Both the position numbers and the translations under genes were made by a program. The notes beneath the pieces are model-generated. The model was not told where the DNA came from and made no database searches. It saw only the letters and a program-made list of their open reading frames with translations. Shown here piece after piece: positions 43,369 through 52,885 of a stretch of 64,000 nt of DNA (position 1 is its first letter; every line of letters begins with the position of its first letter). Source of the stretch: Mucilaginibacter sp. JRF (GTDB lineage Bacteria; Bacteroidota; Bacteroidia; Sphingobacteriales; Sphingobacteriaceae); NCBI RefSeq assembly GCF_015223065.1, contig NZ_JADFBY010000008.1, positions 62,001-126,000 of the forward strand, given 5' to 3'.

Positions 43369-44775
43369 TTAAATCTTTAATTCAGGACAATGTTTGTATA
43401 TTAATTGCTGCTCCTCCTGTGTCAGATCCTTTAATAAAACAGGCTTATCCTCGGGGCGTAATCCTTTTTGATTTATCCTGTTGATGAGGCTCCAATCCTT
43501 CATGGGCTTATCCGGTCGCGCGCCCACCGGTTCATGCGCTGTCAGATCGTACCGTGTAAAATCGATAACCATTTCGGGTGTGTTATGATGCCAATCGCGC
43601 AGCAAGGCCAGCCTGAACGCCTTGTTCATGAACCAACGGATCTCCAAATTATTATAGGAATCGCCCAACCCGCAGCCACGCTCGACAAATTTATAATTGT
43701 AATCATCATTGCTTTTGTAATGATCGCGCCAAATATTGCCAAATTCGCCAAAACTCACCCATTTGGTATCCGGCCATCGTTTCAGGGTATCGGTCACCCA
43801 CTTGGTCATGGCATCGCATATAAAATCCATACCGAATTCATATACCATTTGCGCCTCCCATATATTGGGTACCCATCCAAAGCCGTTTAGCTCTACGCCC
43901 TTATCAAAATGTATGGATTGGGTATGCATCACTTCCCTGTGCCCCAGCTCCAAACCCCAGCCTTTGTATGTTTCAATAGGCCCCACACCACGGCGACTAT
44001 TGTAGCCGGTTATTTCATGCCCGGTTTGTCCGCTTTGCCGCGCGCAAATAAAATCCATCGACCATCCATCCAGATTCACACAATCTATCAGATCCTTTTT
44101 GCCCTGCCCCGGTTTGCAAAAATGCTCCGTTGAGGGGTAATAAGGGTACGACGGCGACCCGTCCGCACCGCCACCATCAATATTATGCTGGCTCCATATC
44201 ACGGCCTGGGCTACATGTATCTTTTCCTTTTCTGCCAGATATTTTAAGGACTCGGCCGGTAAAAAACCACCAATTACTGATTGTGGCTTGTACCCCTTGC
44301 CCACAAAACCCGATATGATCTTTATAGCTTCTGATAGCTCCTTATTGATACGTTCGGGCGGCAGATACATCGCGGGGAAATATCCCGGGAACACGGTTAC
44401 CTCATCACCATATTTTGCCTGGCATTGAGCGGCATATTCACGTATCTGCGCAAAATTTGTCCGCTTATCCTCAAGCGCGTTCAGCGTGAAACCCCAAGTT
44501 AAACGCCCGTTGGGATTATTTACACCAAATGCCTCACGCAGCCTCTTAACACCCTCCAGCGTGTGCCACTTCTCCTCATCCCTCGGATGCAGCTTTACAT
44601 CACGCGATACTTCCCAGGGTGTAGTACGTATCATGATGCAGAGGGTAACAAACCGCCCGCCCATTAATTGCGTTGGCATAAGCATACCAACGGGCATAGC
44701 GTTAAGTATTGATGTACCCGCAAGCAGGCCGGCACCGGTTATACAAGTATTTTTAACGAATGATCTTCTGTCCAC
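43369..44775 (-). CDS. Secreted DUF3863-like protein, Tat-type signal
   Basis: A protein of 468 residues if the GTG at 44775 is the start. That choice gives VDRRSFVKNTCITGAGLLAG, a twin-arginine-like signal; the only upstream alternative is a TTG at 44853, and no ATG exists there. A leader motif (CAAACCAATTA, 44790-44800) shared with two other genes lies 14 bases upstream and supports the GTG. The mature part has no catalytic motif I can name; stretches such as VTVFPGYFPAMYLPPERINKEL and GFLPAESLKYLAEKEKIHVAQAVIWSQHNIDGGG look like the Bacteroidota DUF3863/DUF3864 proteins, which have a polysaccharide-deacetylase-like barrel. Assignment by memory only. Confidence 0.5.
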   Translation of the reverse strand: MDRRSFVKNTCITGAGLLAGTSILNAMPVGMLMPTQLMGGRFVTLCIMIRTTPWEVSRDVKLHPRDEEKWHTLEGVKRLREAFGVNNPNGRLTWGFTLNALEDKRTNFAQIREYAAQCQAKYGDEVTVFPGYFPAMYLPPERINKELSEAIKIISGFVGKGYKPQSVIGGFLPAESLKYLAEKEKIHVAQAVIWSQHNIDGGGADGSPSYPYYPSTEHFCKPGQGKKDLIDCVNLDGWSMDFICARQSGQTGHEITGYNSRRGVGPIETYKGWGLELGHREVMHTQSIHFDKGVELNGFGWVPNIWEAQMVYEFGMDFICDAMTKWVTDTLKRWPDTKWVSFGEFGNIWRDHYKSNDDYNYKFVERGCGLGDSYNNLEIRWFMNKAFRLALLRDWHHNTPEMVIDFTRYDLTAHEPVGARPDKPMKDWSLINRINQKGLRPEDKPVLLKDLTQEEQQLIYKHCPELKI

Positions 44776-44882
44776 GTGGTTATATAATTTAATTGGTTTG
44801 TAAATATTGGGCTTGGTCAAAACACACCAATCACCGTTCAACAAGATAGCCAACCGATTCTAATTTCAAAAAAAGCTTTTAT

Positions 44883-46142
44883 TTAGAACAACTCACCAAC
44901 GGCCACAAATACACCATTTGAGCCGTGGTTGCCAAAACCATAATCGATAGAGATATTTGTTCTTGACACCTTGTTTAACTTGATGCGTAACCCCGCACCA
45001 TAACCGGGCTGTATGGCCTGCATAGCTGTTCCGGGTTCCGCCGAAAATGATTGTCCGTTTACAAATACCACGCCGCCCAACAAACCGTTGGATGTGATCT
45101 GGTAACGGTATTCGCTTTCCAGGTATATCATTTGCGCCCCTCTGAAACGGCCCTGAATGTATCCCCTACCGGTTCCGTTATTCTGATCCCAGGTGGTGGC
45201 GGGCATATCAAGGTATGGTGGCTTACCGCTTAACACCAGCCAGTTGTAACTCCATAAGGCTATTACGTTTTTTGAGTCGGCAGGTAGCCTGTAATATTTA
45301 CGCACATCAACAATAAGTGATTTCCATGACGATGTACTACCTAAAAACCTTTTATTATCCCGGTATACCATAGACGCATAAAAACCTTTTGTAGGTGTAA
45401 TGGTACTATTGCGCATATCAAGCAACGCATTAAGTGTTATGCCTGATGATATGGTTCTGCCTTGATGGCCGTAACGCGAATAATCGGATACGCTGCCATC
45501 CGGATTACCTTTTTCTTTGATACCATAATGATCATCATAAATAAAGCCCGCCCCTGCATAAAAACTGCCCGACATTTTTTTCAGCACTGTTTCCGCAAGC
45601 CGTATCAAAGTATAATCCATCGGGTTGTTCTTTGCAACTGATGAACCGCTACCCAAGCCAAAGGTGCTTTGCGGATATTTATAGAACCTGATATCGCCTA
45701 TAAAATTGTAGTCGTTATTATGTGTCCAGATATTGGATTGTATGGGTATGATTATCTGCTTGCGCTGCGTATAAGCCGTGCTTGATGATATGGTTGATAT
45801 ACGCGATGTGGGCGATGTACGAAAAGCCACATTACCTGCCAATGTTACTGCCAATTTTGTTTGTAAAGTATAGCCCACTGCCGGTAGTACTGAAAATACC
45901 GGTTTGGTACCAATAACAGATGATGATTTATTTTCAGTTTCAGAATGTTTATGAAACATGTCACGAAATACATCATAAATATCTTTTTGCTGAATGGTAT
46001 CAGCACTGAGTGCCACAAGCGTATCATTTAAACGGCGCTTATAAAGCGGTATAATAGAGGTTTTGTGTTGTGCATTAACCATATCTGATAAAAGTATCAT
46101 GCTTACAGTTAATAGTATTACTACTATGGTTTTCATAAACAT
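44883..46142 (-). CDS. BamA/TamA-type 16-strand outer-membrane barrel, no POTRA domains
   Basis: A 419-residue protein with a signal peptide (cleaved near VNAQ). After a short N-terminal region it is a beta barrel of the surface-antigen (D15) type. RGYIQGRFRGAQMIYLESEYRYQ carries the conserved GRFR/VRGY-like loop-6 motif, and the protein ends with an aromatic residue (GVFVAVGELF), as required for barrel insertion. No POTRA repeats are present, so it is not BamA itself; such Omp85-derived barrels in Bacteroidota have unknown cargo. ATGs at 46142 and 46136 are both possible starts; the second gives the simpler signal peptide. Confidence 0.78.
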   Translation of the reverse strand: MFMKTIVVILLTVSMILLSDMVNAQHKTSIIPLYKRRLNDTLVALSADTIQQKDIYDVFRDMFHKHSETENKSSSVIGTKPVFSVLPAVGYTLQTKLAVTLAGNVAFRTSPTSRISTISSSTAYTQRKQIIIPIQSNIWTHNNDYNFIGDIRFYKYPQSTFGLGSGSSVAKNNPMDYTLIRLAETVLKKMSGSFYAGAGFIYDDHYGIKEKGNPDGSVSDYSRYGHQGRTISSGITLNALLDMRNSTITPTKGFYASMVYRDNKRFLGSTSSWKSLIVDVRKYYRLPADSKNVIALWSYNWLVLSGKPPYLDMPATTWDQNNGTGRGYIQGRFRGAQMIYLESEYRYQITSNGLLGGVVFVNGQSFSAEPGTAMQAIQPGYGAGLRIKLNKVSRTNISIDYGFGNHGSNGVFVAVGELF

Positions 46143-46334
46143 TTATATCCGGCAGGTATCACAGTGTATGTATTTCGCAAATATAACTTTGTGGTCATAA
46201 AATCAACAACATGGTATAATTTGATAATATTTAACACAACATAATTATTGGGATCAATGTAAAGTGTAGCACACTTAACTATCATTTAAATCACATTCTT
46301 GATGTTATAAACTACATGGCATCAAGCCGCATTA

Positions 46335-47225
46335 TTAATCACGATAGGCACCTACCGAAACTTCCAGATACTCGTTACGGTATTGATGGGGTTGTTTCTT
46401 CATAACGGTTTTAAACTGCTTGTTAAAGTTTGATAGTGTTTTAAAGCCACATTCATAACCAATATCATTAATATTTAGTTTTTCTTCTTTCAACAGTTTA
46501 CAGGCCTGCTCAATCCTGATCTCCTTTACAAAATCAGAGAACGATTTATTTACCCTGGCCTTAAAGTACCGGCTGAACGAGGTGTTGGTCATATTAGCGA
46601 TGGCGGCCACATCATCAAGCATTATTTTTTGGCGAAAGTTCTTCATAACGTAATTATATATCTTGTTCATGCGGTTGGTTTCGGCCTCGGTATTGGCAGA
46701 TACAGGGTGGTTATGCGTTATAAAATGGCAATCAGTTGATTTGGACATTACGTTCAATATCTTCAAAAGCTGAATAATGCTTTCAAAACCCCTCATATCC
46801 AACAGATCAAGCATCATACCGGCAATAACCTGCTTGGTATGGCCTGTAACCTCAATGCCACGGGCGGCATTTACCAAAAGGCGACCAATGCTTTCCATTT
46901 CTTCCTTTTGATGTACGGTTTCGCCTAAAAAGTTATCGTTCAGATAAATTACAACTACTGTAGTACTGAGCTCACTTTTCTTTTCAAAATAAGCATTGTC
47001 GTTTCGCCACACGTGTGGTAAGTAAGGTCCGGTTAAAACCATATCGCCATGCGTGAATGATTTAACATTATCGCCCACAAAGCGGGTCCCCTCTCCTTTT
47101 ACCACGTACGACATCTGGAACTCCTTATGCAGATGGAAGGTCGGATCAAAATATGGTGCGTCTATCCGCTTAATAACAAATGATCGCGATTCGGGTATTG
47201 GCGATTTGGGTATGATACGCTTCAT
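46335..47225 (-). CDS. AraC-family regulator of the sugar cluster
   Basis: A 296-residue regulator. The N-terminal half is a cupin (FHLHKEFQMSYVVKGEGTRFVGDN, HGDMVLTGPYLPHVW) that would bind a small sugar-like effector. The C-terminal 100 residues carry two helix-turn-helix units, KIMLDDVAAIANMTNTSFSRYFK and LNINDIGYECGFKTLSNFNKQFKTVMKKQPHQYR. It is divergent from the large ThuA/azurin fusion gene with 185 bases between the ATGs, and is the probable activator of that cluster. The same 11-base sequence GTAACCAATTA lies 13 bases upstream of both ATGs. Confidence 0.9.
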   Translation of the reverse strand: MKRIIPKSPIPESRSFVIKRIDAPYFDPTFHLHKEFQMSYVVKGEGTRFVGDNVKSFTHGDMVLTGPYLPHVWRNDNAYFEKKSELSTTVVVIYLNDNFLGETVHQKEEMESIGRLLVNAARGIEVTGHTKQVIAGMMLDLLDMRGFESIIQLLKILNVMSKSTDCHFITHNHPVSANTEAETNRMNKIYNYVMKNFRQKIMLDDVAAIANMTNTSFSRYFKARVNKSFSDFVKEIRIEQACKLLKEEKLNINDIGYECGFKTLSNFNKQFKTVMKKQPHQYRNEYLEVSVGAYRD

Positions 47226-47238
47226 GATCAGGGCTATC

Positions 47239-47397
47239 TAATTGGTTACCTCTAAAATAAAGAAAAAAACAGCCTGATGATTGATTTTATCTTTATAACA
47301 TGTTTTTTACATTAATAGATGATATAATACAGTCGCAATCAGACAAAATGCAGTATGTTTTAGTGTGCTATAAGGGCTAATATTGTGTAACCAATTA
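47239..47397. promoter_or_regulatory. Mirror-image leader motif GTAACCAATTA at both divergent genes
   Basis: TAATTGGTTAC at 47239-47249 and its exact complement GTAACCAATTA at 47387-47397. Each is separated from its own ATG by exactly 13 bases, and each follows a -7-like element (TATTTTAG on minus, TAATATTG on plus) by one or two bases. They are therefore at or near the 5' end of both transcripts, or are paired operator sites. Confidence 0.55.
47378..47385 (+). promoter_or_regulatory. Putative -7 element for the sugar cluster
   Basis: TAATATTG, one mismatch from TAnnTTTG, 25 bases before the ATG of the ThuA/azurin fusion gene. A TTTTAG lies about 20 bases upstream in the -33 position. Confidence 0.35.
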
Positions 47398-47410
47398 AAA
47401 ACACTATTTC

Positions 47411-50400
47411 ATGATGAAAAAAATAGTTTACCTATTTTTTATCGTGTGCTTTACCCTGAATAGCTGCGCCGATAAGATCATTAATAATTCTACAAAGCAG
47501 GCGAATGCCGCTAATTCCAAGTCACCACGCCGTGGCGAAGTTCTTTTTTTAGGCAATGTGGGCAAGCATCACGACTCGGGTAAATATGCCCCTTGGCTTG
47601 CCATTAAACTGTTTGAAGCCGGTATAAACATGACCTATACCACCGAGCTAACCGACCTCAACCCCGAAAACTTAGCCAAGTATGATGGATTGGTGATCTA
47701 CTCAAACCATGATGAGATCGCGCCCGCGCAGGAGGCTGCCTTAAAGGAATTTGTTGAAGGTGGCAAAGGATTGATAGCCTTACACAGCGCGGCGGGTTGT
47801 TTCCGCAATTCTGAATGGTATATAAATGCTGTAGGCGGCGCTTATCAAAGTGAAACAACCGGGTCATTCAAAGGCAAGATAATCAAGGCCGATCATCCGG
47901 TAATGAAAGGCATTAACGAGTTTCAAACCATTGATGAACAGTACGTACACCAAAAACTTAACCCGGATAAAACCGTATTGATGGAACGTATTGATGGCGA
48001 TAAGCATGAACCATACACCTGGGTACGCAACCAGGGCAAAGGCCGTGTATTTTACACCGCTTATGGCCATACCGATACCACATGGAAAAGGCTCGATTTT
48101 TTAAATCTGGTTAAAAACGGCACTCTTTGGGCAATTGGCGATGATGTTAAAGATCAGATTGCCCGCCTGCAAATACCAAAGGTAGATATATACCCCGATA
48201 CCATAGCCAACTATATCGAACGTCACCTGGTGCCCAAAATGCAGGAGTCATTATCGCCAAAGGAATCAGCGAAAATGATGCAGGTGCCACCGGGTTTTGA
48301 TATCAGCCTGTTTGCTGCCGAGCCGGATATAACTAACCCCATTGCCATGGCCTGGGATGAACGGGGCAGATTGTGGATAGTTGAATCTGTAGATTATCCG
48401 AATACCTTTTTAGAAACCGATGGTGCCGCTAACGACCGCATTAAAATTTGCGAGGATACTGATGGCGATGGCCGTGCCGATAAGTTCACCATTTTTGCCG
48501 ACAAGCTGAATATACCTACCAGTATGGTATTTGCCAACGGTGGTGTTATTGTTGCTATGGCTCCGCATTTCCTGTTTTTAAAGGATACCAATGGCGATGA
48601 CAAAGCCGATGTACGTGAAACCCTGATAACCGGCTGGGAGAAACGCGATACTCACTTTGGCCCATCACAATTGCAATATGGCTTTAACAACAAAATATGG
48701 GGTGTGGTAGGTTCAAGCTATACCGGCTTAGCTAAGGAGGACGGGCACCCCATCAATTTCAGAAGCGGTATGTATAACATGAACCCCAATGGTACCGGTC
48801 TTGAGTTTTTGGCCAACACCAGCAACAACACCTGGGGTTTAGGTTTTTCGGAAGATAACAATGTATTTATATCAACCGCTAATAACACGCACAGCGCTTT
48901 CTACAGCATGCCTGCCAAATACATGCAGCGCGAATTGCCGGGTACCTCTGTACTGCCCGTTGAAAAAATTGACGGCCATTATGATGTACATGCCATGCAA
49001 CCTAACCTGCGCCAGGTTGATGTGGTTGGTGGTTTTACTGCCGCTGCCGGTCATCGGCTGTATACAGCGCGTGTCTTCCCTAAAGAGTACTGGAATCGCA
49101 TTGCTTTTATATGCGAGCCTACCGTACGCCTGATACACAATGCCATCATTGAGCCTAAAGGTGCCGGTTTTACCGAAAAGGATGGTTGGAATGTTCTGGC
49201 CAGTAACGACGAATGGATGTCGCCGGTACAAGCCGAAGTCGGCCCTGATGGTGCCGTTTGGTTTTGCGATTGGTATAACTTTATCATCCAGCACAATGTG
49301 TTTGTTGAGCGCCAGGCACCATCAAACAAGGTACTGCCATTTACCGATCAGCCAATGGGTCAGGGTAATGCCTTTCAAAGTTCGCTGCGCGATAACAACT
49401 TCGGTCGCATATACCGCATAACTTATAAAGGCGGTAAAGCTTCAACCATGCTAAAGCTATCAAAAACAGATATTCCGGGTTTGATAGCCGCGCTGAGTAA
49501 CGATAATATGTTTTGGCGGATGACGGCTCAACGCTTATTAGTTGAAGCAAAGGATATGAGCGCCGTACCAGCTTTAATTAAATTGGTAAACGACCAAAGC
49601 GTTGATGCCATTGGCCTGAATAATGCTGCCGTACATGCCTTATGGACACTTAATGGCCTTGGCGCGCTAAACGGCAATAACGCTGCTGCAACCCAGGCCG
49701 CTGTAGGTGCCTTAACCCACCATGCCGCCGGTGTACGTAAAGCCGCCATTGAAACTTTACCTAAAAATACTGCCCTGCAAAACCTGTTGCTGAACGGCAA
49801 TATCATGATCGACCCGGCCTTGAACGTGCGCTTATCTGCATTTTTAGCCGCGGCTGCCCTGCCACCATCCGAAGAAATGGGCAAAGCATTATATACCGCC
49901 AGCTTAAAAGGCGACAACAGTAAAGATGAATGGCTATCACGGGCAATTTTTGCAGGTGCCATTGTTCACCGCGAAGGCTTTTTGGAGGCTGCACCTAAAG
50001 AGGAAAGCACCGCCCCTACCGTTTCATCGGCCGATGTAAGCCTGAGCGAGCGTATAACCAACGCCATCCGTAAGGAGATATACACCATAGCACGCAACAA
50101 CAGTATTGTACTTGCGCCTAATGTGAGCAACAAAGAGATCATCGTTACCACAGCCATAGCCAAAACCTTTACCGACCTTGCCGGTGTGGTTGCCGCACAG
50201 GGCGATAAAACCAATGGCTACGCGGTTTACATTCAGGATGGTAAACTCAGCATGCTTATTAAGCAAGCGGGTAAAAGCTATTTAGCCACCACCAGCAAAC
50301 CACTGCCTGAGCGCTTTAACCTGGAAGCCAGCTTAACCGGCAATGGATTGATCAGCATTAAGATTGACGATGCGGAGGTTGCAAAAGGCAAAGCTCCCGG

Positions 50401-50980
50401 CCTGTTTAAAGCGCCACTCGGCCAGGCTGTACGTACCGGCACCGATCTGAAAGGCCAATATAAAGTGGGTGATTACCCTGATGCGCCGCGCTTTGCAGGT
50501 AATATTCAGCGCACTATTGTTGAATTGCGAAAACCTGTAGCAACCTCCGCTAAAACAACAATCGTTAAGGGCACTACGGCTAAACCCGGCGCTGCGCTGC
50601 CTCCGGTAACCATCAGCATTAAGGTGGTTAAGGATATGATGCAGTTCACCAAGAAACAGTTTACGGTTAAGGCGGGCCAAAAAGTGATCATCGAATTTGA
50701 GAACCCCGATGGTATGCAACACAATATTGTTATTGTAAAACCGGGCACCATGAATAAAGTGGGCGCCGCTGTTGATGCCATGATACAAGACCCGAAAGGT
50801 GCTTCAAAAAGCTATATCCCGGCTTCGCCTGATGTTTTCCAGGCGCTTAAGCTGATAGACTCGGGCGACAGCGCGACACTGGAGTTCATCGCCCCCGAAA
50901 AACCGGGCGATTACCCATACATCTGTACCTTCCCGGGGCACTGGCGTATTATGAATGGCGTTATGCGTGTAACTAAGTAA
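47411..50980 (+). CDS. Five-domain lipoprotein: ThuA, sugar dehydrogenase-like propeller, HEAT, LamG-like, azurin
   Basis: A 1189-residue lipoprotein (lipobox LNSC, Cys19). Residues about 40-265 are a ThuA-like domain (GEVLFLGNVGKHHDSG, GLIALHSAAGCF). Residues about 290-660 form the membrane-bound dehydrogenase/GSDH-type propeller (VPPGFDISLFAAEPDITNPIAMAWDERGRLWI). HEAT-like helices span about 670-860. A LamG-like segment follows at about 905-1050 (YAVYIQDGKLSMLIKQAGK). The C-terminus is an azurin-type cupredoxin: His1104 (MQHNIV), Cys1172, His1177 and Met1181 in YICTFPGHWRIM, matching azurin's C-x4-H-x3-M. Related proteins often end in a cytochrome c, but no CxxCH is present. It leads a sugar operon; electrons from sugar oxidation may leave through the copper centre. 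Confidence 0.85.
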   Translation: MMKKIVYLFFIVCFTLNSCADKIINNSTKQANAANSKSPRRGEVLFLGNVGKHHDSGKYAPWLAIKLFEAGINMTYTTELTDLNPENLAKYDGLVIYSNHDEIAPAQEAALKEFVEGGKGLIALHSAAGCFRNSEWYINAVGGAYQSETTGSFKGKIIKADHPVMKGINEFQTIDEQYVHQKLNPDKTVLMERIDGDKHEPYTWVRNQGKGRVFYTAYGHTDTTWKRLDFLNLVKNGTLWAIGDDVKDQIARLQIPKVDIYPDTIANYIERHLVPKMQESLSPKESAKMMQVPPGFDISLFAAEPDITNPIAMAWDERGRLWIVESVDYPNTFLETDGAANDRIKICEDTDGDGRADKFTIFADKLNIPTSMVFANGGVIVAMAPHFLFLKDTNGDDKADVRETLITGWEKRDTHFGPSQLQYGFNNKIWGVVGSSYTGLAKEDGHPINFRSGMYNMNPNGTGLEFLANTSNNTWGLGFSEDNNVFISTANNTHSAFYSMPAKYMQRELPGTSVLPVEKIDGHYDVHAMQPNLRQVDVVGGFTAAAGHRLYTARVFPKEYWNRIAFICEPTVRLIHNAIIEPKGAGFTEKDGWNVLASNDEWMSPVQAEVGPDGAVWFCDWYNFIIQHNVFVERQAPSNKVLPFTDQPMGQGNAFQSSLRDNNFGRIYRITYKGGKASTMLKLSKTDIPGLIAALSNDNMFWRMTAQRLLVEAKDMSAVPALIKLVNDQSVDAIGLNNAAVHALWTLNGLGALNGNNAAATQAAVGALTHHAAGVRKAAIETLPKNTALQNLLLNGNIMIDPALNVRLSAFLAAAALPPSEEMGKALYTASLKGDNSKDEWLSRAIFAGAIVHREGFLEAAPKEESTAPTVSSADVSLSERITNAIRKEIYTIARNNSIVLAPNVSNKEIIVTTAIAKTFTDLAGVVAAQGDKTNGYAVYIQDGKLSMLIKQAGKSYLATTSKPLPERFNLEASLTGNGLISIKIDDAEVAKGKAPGLFKAPLGQAVRTGTDLKGQYKVGDYPDAPRFAGNIQRTIVELRKPVATSAKTTIVKGTTAKPGAALPPVTISIKVVKDMMQFTKKQFTVKAGQKVIIEFENPDGMQHNIVIVKPGTMNKVGAAVDAMIQDPKGASKSYIPASPDVFQALKLIDSGDSATLEFIAPEKPGDYPYICTFPGHWRIMNGVMRVTK

Positions 50981-51003
50981 AACAAATATTAAACAACCTG
51001 AAT

Positions 51004-51729
51004 ATGAAAATAAAATTGATCATACCTGCGCTGCTGATCGGCTTGCTTGCAGTGAGTTGCAGCGCTCAAAAAAAAGCAGCATCAGCCGGTAAAAGTATCC
51101 GCGTTCTCATCGTTGGCGGCGGTTCATCGCACGATTTTGATAAATGGTACAAAGGTGTTGACGCTGAAACACTGCGTAAGGACGGAGCCACGGTAATTTA
51201 CACCAGCAATACCGACTCGATAGCCTATTATCTGCCGCAAACGGATGTACTATATCTGAGCAACAATCAACCTATTAAAAACGAGGCAGATCGTAAAGCT
51301 ATTTTCGCGTTCGCGGATGCCGGTAAGGGTTTAATATTGGGGCACCCCGCCTTGTGGTATAATTGGAAAGACTGGCCGGAGTATAACGCCGTGCTGGCAG
51401 GCGGCGGCGCAACATCGCACGACAAGTATGGCGCCTTTGAGGAAACCGTAGTAAATACCACTCATCCCATTACTAAAGACCTGGAGCCAAAGATCACTTT
51501 GCAGGACGAGCGTTACCGCTACGAACACGCCCCTACAGCTACCGATATTGATGTACTGGTAACCAACAGCGTTGCCGGATCTGACAAGGTATACCCTTCC
51601 ATATTCATCGTAAAGCACCCCAAGGCACGCATTGTCGGTATTGCTTTAGGCCACGATGGCGGCTCGCACGATATTGTTTTTTATCAAACCATCCTGCGCA
51701 ACTCAGTAAAATGGGCCGCGGGCAAATAG
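51004..51729 (+). CDS. ThuA-domain lipoprotein
   Basis: A 241-residue lipoprotein (lipobox AVSC, then SAQKKAA) consisting of one ThuA/trehalose-utilisation domain with a class I glutamine-amidotransferase-like fold. Conserved pieces are VLIVGGGSSHDFDKWY, GKGLILGHPALWYNW and RIVGIALGHDGGSHDIVFYQTILRNSVKWA. ThuA proteins take part in catabolism of disaccharides and glycosides through 3-keto sugars; the exact reaction is unsettled. It follows the ThuA fusion gene by 23 bases and repeats its first domain, so the two may be functionally redundant or act at different sites. Confidence 0.85.
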   Translation: MKIKLIIPALLIGLLAVSCSAQKKAASAGKSIRVLIVGGGSSHDFDKWYKGVDAETLRKDGATVIYTSNTDSIAYYLPQTDVLYLSNNQPIKNEADRKAIFAFADAGKGLILGHPALWYNWKDWPEYNAVLAGGGATSHDKYGAFEETVVNTTHPITKDLEPKITLQDERYRYEHAPTATDIDVLVTNSVAGSDKVYPSIFIVKHPKARIVGIALGHDGGSHDIVFYQTILRNSVKWAAGK

Positions 51730-51762
51730 TAACATTTATTAACCAAAACATACACAACAAAA

Positions 51763-52878
51763 ATGAGCGACAAAAAAATCACCGTAGTAATTATAGGCAT
51801 GGGGTTCGGTAAAGAATTTATACCCATCTATCAAAGTCATCCAAACATTAAAGCAGTAGGCATTTGCACCCGCAACAAAGCTACTTTAGATGAGCTGGCC
51901 ACACGCTTTAACCTTGACCGCGATCTTTGTTTTGAGAATTGGGAAGATATACCCGGCCGTGATGATGTTGACGCTATACACGTGGTAACCCCTGTTCCCG
52001 AGCACGCTAAAATGACCCTGGCCTCATTAAACGCTAATAAACACACCGCCTGTACCATACCAATGGCCATGACAGTAGAAGATTGCACAGCCATAGTTGA
52101 AGCTAAACGCCGCAGCGGCAAGGTTTACATGATGATGGAAACCGCGTTATATACCCGTGAGTTTTTGTACGGATTGAAATTGGCAGAAAGTGGTCAGTTG
52201 GGGCGCATACAGTTTGTTCGCGGATCGCACATACAGGATATGAGCATGGAGGGATGGGCCGAGTACTGGAAAGGTTACCCGCCTATGCTGAACGGTACGC
52301 ACGCCATATCTCCGCTGCTTCGCATCAATAATACCAAGGCCGAAACGGTGGTATGTCACGGTTCAGGTCGTTTAAGTGATGATCTGGCTTCGCGATATGG
52401 TTCGCCATTCGCTGTTGAAACCGCGACCTTCACTCTTAAAAACTCGGATGTTGTTGCCGAGGCTACTCGTTCGCTGTTTGATGTGGTGCGCCAGTACCGC
52501 GAAAGCTATGATGTGTACGGCACCAAGATGTCGTTTGAGTGGGAGCAATTGCAGGATGAGGAGCACGTAATATTTGATGGCGGCGAAAACGCTAAACGCA
52601 TTAACGTGCCCGATACTGATGAAATGCTGATAGAACCCATAAAACACTTTACCCGCCGCGAAAAAATTGATGACCCAAATCACGTGTCTTTCTTGCAAGG
52701 CGCAGGTCATGGCGGTTCGCACCCGCATTTGGTGCAGGAGTTTTTGGCCGCGATTGTTGAGGGTCGCGATTCGGCGGTTGACGCTGCCATTGCAGCCAAC
52801 TACACCTGCGCCGGTATCTGCGCGCACGAATCGGCTATGAACGGCGGTAAGCGTATTGATATTCCTCAATTTGATTAA
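51763..52878 (+). CDS. Gfo/Idh/MocA-family sugar oxidoreductase
   Basis: A 371-residue NAD(P)-dependent dehydrogenase, cytoplasmic (no signal peptide). The Rossmann start VVIIGMGFGKEF is followed by AVGICTRNKATLDELA, then AIHVVTPVPEHAKMTLASLNANKHTACTIPMAMTVEDC, where the usual catalytic EKP is replaced by IPM, leaving the Lys absent. The C-terminal alpha/beta domain contains RGSHIQDMSMEGWAEYWKGYPPMLNGTHAISPLL, with His at the expected active-site position. Substrate is probably a sugar or 3-keto sugar handled by the neighbouring ThuA proteins. It begins 33 bases after the ThuA gene. Confidence 0.85.
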   Translation: MSDKKITVVIIGMGFGKEFIPIYQSHPNIKAVGICTRNKATLDELATRFNLDRDLCFENWEDIPGRDDVDAIHVVTPVPEHAKMTLASLNANKHTACTIPMAMTVEDCTAIVEAKRRSGKVYMMMETALYTREFLYGLKLAESGQLGRIQFVRGSHIQDMSMEGWAEYWKGYPPMLNGTHAISPLLRINNTKAETVVCHGSGRLSDDLASRYGSPFAVETATFTLKNSDVVAEATRSLFDVVRQYRESYDVYGTKMSFEWEQLQDEEHVIFDGGENAKRINVPDTDEMLIEPIKHFTRREKIDDPNHVSFLQGAGHGGSHPHLVQEFLAAIVEGRDSAVDAAIAANYTCAGICAHESAMNGGKRIDIPQFD

Positions 52879-52885
52879 TCAGGGC

